Assembly (NCBI GenBank): GCA_002110485.1
Contig: MOWL01000089.1
Coordinates: forward strand, 1 to 64,000
Source: Emergomyces orientalis
Taxonomy: Eukaryota; Ascomycota; Eurotiomycetes; Onygenales; Ajellomycetaceae
Direction: 5' to 3'
Length of the DNA stretch: 64,000 bases
Shown: positions 42,150 through 51,886 of the stretch, piece after piece
Numbering within the stretch: the stretch's first letter is position 1
Layout: each line of letters begins with the position of its first letter
Translations under genes and position numbers: made by a program
The notes under the pieces: model-generated
Told to the model about the DNA's origin: nothing
Database searches by the model: none
Seen by the model: only the letters and a program-made list of their open reading frames with translations

Positions 42150-45100
42150 ATGAAGTTTTCATACAAATACTCCCCTGAACCTGAAGAATCCTCCAGCGAA
42201 GAATTCCAAGACACAACATTGTCAGCCATCATGGATGATATTGGCGAACCCTCAATGGCAGTGAACACCAATGAGATGCCACAGTGGCTTTGAATGATGT
42301 TGAAACTGCAGCAGCAGCAGATCGCCGACATGCACGCGAACCAGCAACATCAATATGAAGAGATTCAGTGACAACTGACAAGTCAGACCCCTGCCGCGGA
42401 AGCCGCAACACCTCTATCAGCAGAATCTGTAGAGGTGTCAATGAAGTCTAGCACAGCATGACCACCAAAAGAATGTCTAAGCACTTTCATGTACTTCAAT
42501 GCTTCTGACCTCACCTTATACTCGCTGTGGAAGTTGGAGATGCTTGCAAAGCTAGATGTGAATGAAGATGCCATTGATTTCTTGACCAATCAAGAATGAT
42601 ATGTGTACAGCCAACTGAAGAATTGCGCCAGACAGAAGTTCCACCCATGAATAGAAACCTGCGAATCATCACTTCGCATGCCTGAAAACATCTTCAAACA
42701 CCTTGACATCTTGTTCAAGAATACAGCAACACAGCAGAAGGCACTAGACTGGCTGCAGAACACACACCAGAGGAACACCTCTCTTACAATCTTTTTACCT
42801 GATTTCGACACTAAGATCTTAGAAGCAGGAGGCCAACTCTGGGAGAATTGAATGAAGATCAGCATGCTGAAGAAAGCTTTGACATTTGAACTGCTGAAGA
42901 CTCTTGTCAGTGTTGAAGAAGTCTTCACTTACAAGATATTCTGCATTCAATTATGAAGATTGGATGATCGTCTCACAAAGCTGAAGAGCATACAGACAGG
43001 TGATGATAGACATTATACTTCAGCTGCCAACATGCCGGCGACCAGGAACAACACAGATGCAATGGATTGGGTGGACTCAAACACCTACGCTCAAGCTAGA
43101 GTCTCTGCTGCCTGACCGGGCTTCCGAGTCCCTGGACTGACAGCTGAAGAGGCGGCCGATCGACGACGACACGGAGTCTGCATCAATTGCGAGCGTACAG
43201 GCCACATTGCTGCCAACTGCTGTTCTGACCATGTTCCACCTAAGAGAGTCCGCATCAACCACACCATAGTGAAAGAGGATTTGGGCGACGATGAAGAGAG
43301 TGTCTCAATGGAAGCTCCAAGGCAGGGAAAAGACTAGCTCCTGCGAAAACTCGCCGACAGGAGCTAGAGGAGGTTGAATGACAACAATTTGAAGAAAAGA
43401 TGGCAATGGACGCGATTCTTGTATCTACTGTGATAGATAGCACGTACAATATGAATGCCATGGTAGACAGCGGTCTATGCCATTATGCAATGATCAAATC
43501 TTCAATCGTAAAACGCCGTAACCTTCAGTGTATCCCTTTACCCAAGCCCCGACTCCTCACTGGATTCGACGGCCCGAAAGATGCTTACACCCGTTATATG
43601 GTGAAATTAGATATAGACGTCGGCGGGCACCGACGAGAGAATGCTTATGCATATGAGATAGAGAACCTAGATTACAATCTCATGCTAGAAATCTCTTGAT
43701 TAGCTGAACAGAGCATTCTCTTGGACACCTGAAACAGAATGCTTATCTTCCCTAATGGAGATCATGTACATGAGAATAATGTTCATAGCATCATGAATCT
43801 CAAGCAGATCTCCGCGAATGCTTATGAACTGCTCTGAAAGAACTTCTGATGAAACCGCATGCAGCGGGACTGCATGGCAATTTACTCAGCCAGCTTGGCT
43901 GACATTAAGAAAGCGCTCGACAAACTCATCATCACTAAACACACTGATCCCCGTGCAAAGCTCCCGCGCCAATACCATGAATACCTAGACATCTTCCGAA
44001 AAGATGATGCCATTGAGAACCTACCTTCCCTACGAGGGCCTGGGGTAGATCATACAATTGAACTAGAGAAGCAAGATGGCAAGACTTCTGAACCCCCATG
44101 GGGGCCTCTCTATAGCATGTCTTGAGATGAACTCCTTCTCCTCCACAAGACCCTCAATGATCTACTAGACAAAGGGTTCATATGTGTTAGCAATTCTCCC
44201 GCCGCAGCTCCTATCCTATTCGCCAAGAAGCCAGGCGGCGGGCTCCGATTTTGTGTAGACTATCGAGGGCTGAACTGCCTCATGAAGAAGGATTGATATC
44301 CTCTACCCCTTATCAATGAGACACTCACTTGCATCGAGCGCGCTCAATGGTTCACCAAGCTGGATGTGATTGCTGCATTTCATAAGATCCACATCGCTGA
44401 AGGTGATGAATGGCTAACCGCTTTTCAGACCTGATACAGTCTCTTTGAGTGGGTAGTCACACCGTTCGGGCTAGCTAACGCCCCTAGCACCTTTCAGAAA
44501 TATATCAATTGAGCACTGCAAGATTTCCTTGATGAGTTCGTGTCTGTGTATCTGGATGACATTCTTATCTTCACTGATGGCTCCTGAAAAGAGCATCAAG
44601 AACATGTTCAGAAGGTGTTACAGCAGCTCTGTGAAGCCGGCCTGCTGATAGACATAGACAAATGCGATTTCGAAGTTAAGACTACAAAATACCTGGGCTT
44701 CATCATAGAAGCGGGTAAGGGCATTCAGATGAATCCTGAAAAGGTCTCTGCTATTCTTGAATGAAAAGCCCCACGCACTGTGAAGGGTGTACGCAGCTTC
44801 ATTGAATTTGCCAACTTCTATTGATGATTTATATGAAACTTCTCAGAGATCGCCCGACCGCTCACAGAGCTCATCAAGAAGGAATCAGTCTTCCACTGGT
44901 CAGCGGCCGCTGAGGCTGCCTTTGTATGAATGAAAAAGATGTTCATCAGCACACCTCTACTAGTGACATTTGATTCTGACCGTGACATGATTGTGGAAGC
45001 TGACTCCTCCGGTTACATTACAGGAGGAGCTATACTGCAATATGATGATGAAGATGTTCTACAACCATGTACCTTCATGTCCAAGAAACTCAGTCCTGCA

Positions 45101-47053
45101 GAGTGTAACTATGAGATCTATGACAAAGAACTCCTTGCTATAATTCACTGTCTTGAAGAATGGGACTCTGAGCTTCACAGTGTTGTGAAGTTCAAGATAA
45201 TAACTGATCATAAGAATCTCAAGCACTTCACAATCACTTGTAAGCTCACAGAATGTCAGATGCGCTGGTCAGAGCTTCTTAGCCGCTTTCATTTTACAAT
45301 ACACTACCGCCCCGGCTCAGAGAACTCCATGGCGGACGCACTCTCCTGACGAGAGCAAGACATGCCATCCAATGCAGTGGACACCCGCTGGACCAACCGT
45401 GAACACCGAATCTTGGACCCGAGAATACTGATTAATCATGATAAGACTGCACACAGAATCATTCGCGTGTCAGTAGTCAGAACACTCCCACTCTGAATCA
45501 CCCCTGACATTGCTGATGTCTCTGACATCCCTTCTGAGACACCCTCTGAAGCACCTTCTGAAACATCACTGAATGAGCTGTGGCGCCTGTCAGCTCTTGC
45601 TGACGAACAGCTCCAAGCTCTCACTGATGCTGTACACTGGAAGGCACTCTGATTCCCCCCAGAACTACACGTGAGAACTGACATATCTGAATGCTCTATT
45701 GACAACAATAACACCCTTCAATTCCGTGGATGATGTTGGGTCCCGCAGTCTGAAACATTACGCACGCGAATCATGCAAGAGATGCATGACTCACGCATAT
45801 CTGATCACCTGAGCTGTGAACAGCTATATCAAATGATATCACAAGAGTTCTACTGATCTGAGATCTCAAATAGCATCTGACACTTTATTCAAAACTGCAA
45901 TTACTGCTTGTCAGTCATCTCATGAAAGGATCATCAGAAAGGCCTCCTCAAACCACTCAACATTCCAGATCAAATATGGTGAGATGTTGTCATCAATTTC
46001 ACAGTGAACCTCTCTGAGAGCAAAGAATGCAAGAATATCATGATTATTGTTGACCATCTAAGCAAGAGTGTAATACTAGAACCCTGCAATAAGATAGATA
46101 CAGAACAGGTTGCTGAAGCTTTTCTATGAAGCCCATTCTACTGAATGCATGGACTGCCAAGATCAATTGTGTCAGACCGAGACTGACAGTTTGTAAGCAC
46201 CCTGTGGATGAGAATCTGCCAGTTACTGAAGATCACACACTGTCTATCAACTGTCTATCATTCAGAGACTGACAGTTTCTCAGAGTGAGCAATACAGACA
46301 GTAAAGAATTATCTTTGTAAGTTCTGTAATTACCTGCAAGATGACTGGCATGACCTACTCCTTCACACAGAAGTTGCAATCAATGGCCGGGACACAGTCT
46401 TCACTGGTGTGAGCCCATTCTTTCTCATGCATGACTATAATATGGAAATACTAGATCTCCAAGAACCCACACAATTCTCAATGAACCCACGCAACCCCAT
46501 TGAGGTCGCTGATAATATAGTAACAAAGCTCCAAGACGCCCGCGACTGGGTGGAAGCATCAATGGCGAGCGCCAAACAAGATCAAGAAGATCAAGCCAAT
46601 GTACAACAAGACCCCGCCGAACAGTATAAGATTGGTGATCTAGTTTGGCTCAGTCTCAAGAACATTCGAACCACACGCCCATCACACACGCTGGACTACT
46701 GACACGCGAAATATGAAGTCCTGGAAGTTCTAGGCAGCCATAACTATCACCTGAACACTCCCTCTGGTATCCATGATGTCTTTCATATGAACCTCTTACA
46801 CTGAGCGGCCACTGACTCATTCCCCTCTCAAACAATCTCTGACTGGCAGCCGCCAGGCATCATGGGGGAGGACAACGAGCTTGAATGGGAGATTGAAGAG
46901 ATACTGAACGAACGACCCCATGACCGCGGCTGACAATACCTCGTGAAATGGGTGGGCTATGATCACCCATCATGGACTGCGGGTTCGGCATTGTCCGAGA
47001 CAGCGGCTCTTGATCGATGGGAGGCACTGAGCTCGAGAGAAGGGGGGGGCTAA
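42150..47053 (+). pseudogene. Gypsy gag-pol, interrupted by about 39 TGA codons
   Basis: From ATG 42150 the frame shows a gag zinc knuckle CINCERTGHIAANC (about 43177), an aspartic-protease-like stretch (AMVDSGLCHYAMI), RT (LRFCVDYRGLN, VYLDDILIF), RNase H (EADSSGYITGGAIL, CNYEIYDKELLAI), integrase (NCNYC, IIVDHLSKS) and a C-terminal chromodomain (LEWEIEEILNERP, YLVKWVGYDHPSW). Apart from one frame change near 43310-43335 the stops I found are all TGA, at family Arg positions (RRFI, SRREQ, TER) or Trp positions (EWKAP, PW). TAA 47051 closes the frame directly at the LTR. Not translatable under the standard code without readthrough. Confidence 0.88.
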
Positions 47054-47299
47054 TGTGATGAGCTACGCCCATGTTAGTAGACCATTCCGCTCGCATGCCA
47101 ATGGAAGCTCCATGGTTTTTGCCGACCTAGCGGCCACGCCAATCGGAAATATGATTATCTGCCCTGTCAGGCTCATAAAAGAATCTCATGTGTTCACACT
47201 CAAATGCTTTTTCTTTTCTTTTCTTTTCCTTAACGTTTTCTACTTTTTGTTATATAAGACCTATATTAGTGCCGAGCTCTTCGGCATAGGCCTGTTACA
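47054..47299 (+). repeat. Gypsy 3' LTR
   Basis: 246 bases, same ends as the 5' LTR, followed by TATAA. It carries the C or G form at 11 of the 12 differing sites. Confidence 0.92.
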
Positions 47300-47344
47300 T
47301 ATAAGATAAAAATATATCTGAGCTGAATTTCTGCTCAAATCTAT

Positions 47345-49630
47345 TCAAAGATAGAGAAATGGAGATAGTGAGATCTTCTAGCTATGTTGATGATATAGGT
47401 CTGATTTTCAGCTCAAGAACAATAAAAGAAAATTGTGAAAATATTGAAAAAGCTGCACAAGAGATATTTAATAAAGAAGATTTAAATCTAATTCAATTTA
47501 ATATGAAAAAAACTGAATTAATTCACTTTTTTCCAAAAAGATATGAAAAGGAAATAAGTTTAAATCTATTAAATCAAGAAATAAAGCCTAAATCAGTTGT
47601 AAGATGGCTAGGAATCTGGCTGGATTCGAAACTCAATTTTAAATCTCATATTCAAAAAAGAATGGCTCAAGCTGAAAGAGTTTTAAATAGTATAATACAA
47701 CTTTCTAATACTGAAAGGGGTTTATCATTTCAAGCTATGAGACAGCTATACATTGCATGTATAGCATCTATTTCTGATTATGGTGTTCAGATATGGTGGA
47801 AGAACCAGAAACACTTCATAGATAAGTTTCAAAAATTGCAGAATACAGCTTTAAGAAGAATTCTGGGAGCTTTCAAAACCTCTCCATGTAGAGCTATGGA
47901 AATAGAAGCTTCTATATCACCTCCTGAAATAAGATTTGAGAAGATATGCAAGAATTATGCACTGAGAATCATGAAAATGCCAGATATTCATTCAATTAGA
48001 AAAAGAATATCTACATCTTATTCTCCAATTCAATCTGGAAATGACTTAGATTGAAATAGATATCTAGATTGGAATGAAAGTCAAGAAAATCAAGAAAATG
48101 AGAGAAATAGAAAAAAAATTCCTTCTCAACTATATAGAGTATGCTCAATGATTAAAGATGAGTTCTCCTCATTAAATATTGAAAAGATTGAACATGAAAA
48201 GCTATATTCATGAAAAGAAAAACTAGACTCAATGATTTCAATTGAAATAAGCGCATTATCAAAACCAGAAGAAGCTGAGAATCATAAAAGAATAATAGAG
48301 AAAATTGATTTTAAAAAGTCAATTCTAATTTATTCAGATGGTTCAATGAATGAAAATAAAGGCCTAGAAGCTGGAATAGCATATACAGAAGATAATTACA
48401 AATATACATCAGATTCATGGAATATTGGAAATGAATGTGAAGTATTTGATGCTGAATTATATACTATTATAAAAGCTTTTAAACTGATAGAAATAAAAGC
48501 TTCAAAAAGAAAAGATATGAAAGAAGCATGAATTTTTTCAGATAGTCAAGCAGCTTTGAAAAAGAATTCAAAAGAATGAAATTCATAATGATCAAATGAA
48601 TATAGAAGTAATTCTAAAGATATGCAAAAGAATTCAATTAAAATATAAGACAAAGATATATCTGAGCTGGGTTCCTGCTCATATAAATATACATGGAAAT
48701 GAGCTTGCTGATGAAGCAGCAAAGAAAAGAACAGAACTAAATATTGCAAGTTCAAAAATAGTTTCATGGTCTTTTATTAAAAGAAAGATAAAAGAGAATT
48801 GCTTAGAAAAATGGCATAAAATATGAGAAAAACAAAGAAAAAGTCCTCACTATCTTAGATTTGAAACTAAACCTAAATGGAAATCATGCTCTATTAAGTG
48901 CAAGAAGAAGCTTTTCTCCTCAATCATTCAATTGAAATTAGATCATGGCTATTTCAAATCTTATTTGAAAAGAATATCTGATATTGAAAGTGAAAATTGT
49001 GAATATTGTGACTCTCTTGAAGACCCAGAACATATCTTAATGAATTGCTCATTAAATCAAGAACTTAGAGCTGAACTGAGATATAAATATAAGCTGAGAG
49101 AAATGAATATGAAACTACTATTTTCAACTGAAATAGGCAGTCAATATTTAATTGATTTTCTCAATGAAACTCAAATAGCTACTAGAAATCAATTCTATTT
49201 CAAAGATGAAAATATAAATGAATGAGAATCTGAAATATTCTTTATAAAAACTGCTAGATATTATATAATATCTCACTATTTCTTTTATACTGTGTTAGAG
49301 TCTGTCTTTTATTTCCTTTGTATTCATGTCATGAGTTATTTTGTCAATTATTAATTTATTTTCTTTGTAATCACTTGAAAATTATATGTAAAAAGAGAAT
49401 ATAAATAATCTTTAAAAATATTTATAAAAAAAAGAAAAAAAAAAAGAAAAAATCAATTTACTGACTATTCTGAGCTGGAATTCAAGTATTGCAAGTGCTA
49501 TTTGTTTGAAGAAAAAATGTATATTAATTAGTTTTAAAGTTAGAAAAATCCTGAGACTCTTTGAGTCTCAGATAGATATCATAGTCTCTGACTGCATATA
49601 TCTATAATGAAAGAATAATAATAATAATGA
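47345..49630 (+). mobile_element. LINE retrotransposon (copy 2), RT and RNase H
   Basis: Best-preserved LINE frame: SSSYVDDIGLIF, RWLGIWLDSKLNFKSHI, MRQLYIACIASISDYG, RNase H SILIYSDGSMNENKG, EVFDAELYTI, IFSDSQAAL, WVPAHINIHGNELADEA, then CEYCDSLEDPEHILMNC (C-x2-C..H..C). It has five in-frame TGA (for example LYS-TGA-KEK and A-TGA-IFSDS, at the same sites as in copy 1), no TAA or TAG, and a frameshift near 48560. The frame ends at a TAA near 49351. The 5' part is missing. The 3' UTR has a hairpin at 49551 and ends in an AAT-rich run. Confidence 0.87.
49551..49571 (+). promoter_or_regulatory. LINE 3' UTR stem-loop (copy 2)
   Basis: CTGAGACT-ctttg-AGTCTCAG, an eight-base perfect stem before atcatagtctctgactgcat, the same place as the copy 1 hairpin but with a different stem sequence. 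Confidence 0.55.
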
Positions 49631-50197
49631 GAGAGATTTTGAAGCTTTTCTGTATTATACAGTTCAGAACTTCATGAAAGAGAATGATGCAAGAGAATAT
49701 TTCAGATCAGCTCATATAGAATAGTATGATAATAACTAGAAAGATTCAGATTGCAATTTAATGAACTATAATACAGAATTGAAAGTAGAAGCACTAGAAG
49801 GTCTGCTTTCATCACTACACACAGTGAATAAAGATGATTTGAGCTTCTACAATTTTGCTTATTATAATGAATTTTTTAACTCATCTTTTATAATTTGAAA
49901 TATATCCATTCTAATATTCAACTCAGTCAGTTGTGTCTTTGTCAATATTTGTATATAATTCAATTTGAATTCTTCATTCTTAAGAACAATCTTAGCATCT
50001 AAAAAAGCAGAAGCTCTATTAGATCTTGCTGTTGTCAATCAATTGAAGAATTCTTTGAAAAAAAGATCAGTATGTTCACCAAATTCAGGTATTGGACTGC
50101 TTCGAATTGGATGCGGATTTGACAGCGGATTTGACAGCAGATTTGACGGCGGATTTGACAGCAGATATAATAAATCTGAGGTGAAATGATAATGACA
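49631..50197. other. AT-rich, no gene; 12-15 base repeat
   Basis: A short tandem repeat gcggatttgacag occurs about four times at 50108-50165. A 74-codon frame ends here (FDSGFDSRFDGGFDSRYN) but lacks an ATG. Confidence 0.4.
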
Positions 50198-51499
50198 TTA
50201 CAGATTCAAATTCAGTTCTTCTATTTCTTTCATTATATATTTCATCATCATCATGTTGATTATCTTGCTTGGGGACACTGTATTCAATGAAGTTGAAACT
50301 GCAGGAGCTGATGAAGAAAATATAACTGCCAGCATTTGAGAAGTCTGTATAGAAGAATTAGTAGTGATTATAGATTTATTCTTCTTCTTTTTCTTTTTCT
50401 TCTTTCTATTCATTAATCTTTTTGATATCTTTCTTGAAGAAGTCTCAACTACTGCTTTACCATGTTCAATATTATCTATTCAACTGGTAACCTTGCTACT
50501 CAGAAGTTGAATATGAGTATTATCATAAGCTATTCAGCAAGTGTCTCACTCAAAGTTATGACAATTCATCTTTTGACAATGCCATTTTGCAGTTATATCA
50601 TGCTTAATCTGCATAGAATCTTGTTCATTTGACTGACAATTTTGAACCTTCTTCAGTTGTTGAGTAGTGACTGTGATTCTTGAATGCATAGATGACTTTT
50701 CATCATTGAATAGTTCATAGATTTGAGAGAATTTGACAGAATGATAAAAAGAATTGCAGAATGATGAGATTGCTTCTTCTTTGACATCAAAATCAAGAGC
50801 TCTTTTGAATATCAAAGTCTGAGTTATTAATTGAGAATCTGACATCTCAAAGAAAGCTGCAGAACTGTGTATTACAGACATATTTGAGAATAGAGTTAAT
50901 ATATCAAGAAGATTAAAATAAGTGATGATTTCAATGATAAGACTGCTCATCTTCTTTTTATATAACTTCTTCAGAAGATCAATAATCTTCTTTCAATCCT
51001 GCTTCTTTTCAATATTGATCTTGGCCGCGGATCCATGTTTGTTGAATGAGATAACTGCTATATGATCTGCAATTTTCATTTTCTTGCAGTTCAGCTTTGT
51101 AATATACTCTTCAATTATCTTCTTTGCAGTATGTTGAATAGAATATAAGCTGACAGTTGAATTGCATGTGGAAACAGTCTGATATTTAATCTTTAAAGAA
51201 TTCTTTATTTCATTGATAATCACCTGTTCATACAATCTGTATGAGATGTCAGGCTCGGGGGTAGGAATTTGCTCAGGTGTAGGGATTCGCTCGGGGGTAG
51301 GAATTCGCGGATATCAAGAATCTTTGGACTGAGTCTCTATATTCTCATCATCCATCTCATCCACCTCATCCACCTCATCATTAACCAGAACAGGTTGTTT
51401 GAGAAGACTGAGGTGCAGAGTAGGAGTCTTTTTACACGCCTGTGAGGCAGCAGAACGGCGGGCGTTGCGAGTCATATTGAAAAAGGGGTTGATATACAT
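50198..51499 (-). pseudogene. Unknown 430-codon gene interrupted only by TGA
   Basis: One minus-strand frame from ATG 51499 (MYINPFFNMTRNARRSAASQ) to TAA 50200-50198, broken only by TGA (about five). It includes an acidic stretch (DEVDEVDEMDDEN), a triple IPTPE repeat, SYRLYEQVIINEIKNSLKIK, the segment KWHCQKMNCHNFE-TGA-DTC-TGA, then VTS-TGA-IDNIEH, and a lysine-rich segment (MNRKKKKKKKKNKS). The W..C..C..C pattern resembles a common family of short fungal transposon-associated proteins in which a Trp is expected near VTS-W. The family is not firmly identified. It lies at the right edge of the AT-rich island and shares its TGA-only pattern. Confidence 0.55.
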
Positions 51500-51886
51500 G
51501 GATTTGATGATAAAGGTATGAAAAACGCGTTAATTTGAATGATTTGAATGTTATTTGAATGATTATAGAAAAATGTGGATATTATGGCTATTTTTGCAGT
51601 GTTTTGTTATGAATATTCTAGGGGTGGTTGGGGAAATCCGTTTTCGCAAGCAATTCGTCCGCCACAATAACAATTCGCCCGGGGCGGATAAGGACCTGCG
51701 CTAGGCTTACCTCGACGTCGCAGAGAAAGATTGTCTTTGAGCATCAAACTCCCCCCCCCCCGAACCGCCGCAACCTCATTTCTTCTCCTTTTCCACACTT
51801 CCACCACTTTACACATAAGTTCCTTATGGAATTGCCCCAACGGCCTCGGGACTCAGGTCTCATCCGCCGGCAGATTCATACATACA

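Larger units (their letters stand above)
41689..47299 (+). mobile_element. Gypsy (chromovirus-type) LTR retrotransposon, nested in LINE DNA
   Basis: Complete 5,611-base element with two 246-base LTRs, target duplication TATAA (41684-41688 and 47300-47304), and a polypurine tract agagaaggggggg before the 3' LTR. It sits inside a LINE RNase H fragment: the left flank agaattcaattaaaatataa and the right flank continue as at 48630-48670 in copy 2. Order gag, protease, RT, RNase H, integrase, chromodomain is that of fungal Ty3/gypsy chromoviruses. Confidence 0.93.

Noticed and set aside
38690..51499. TGA decoded as tryptophan (mitochondrial-type code, or an inserted mitochondrial segment)
   Set aside because: The LINE frames alone would fit, but in Gypsy many TGA stand at invariant arginines, TGG is used normally for conserved Trp, the elements are nuclear retrotransposon types, and the LTR differences give a sufficient mutational explanation. 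Readthrough is still worth testing.
38690..51499. Classical CpA-directed RIP
   Set aside because: CAA and CAG codons are intact, TAA/TAG are nearly absent, and none of the 12 LTR differences is at CpA.
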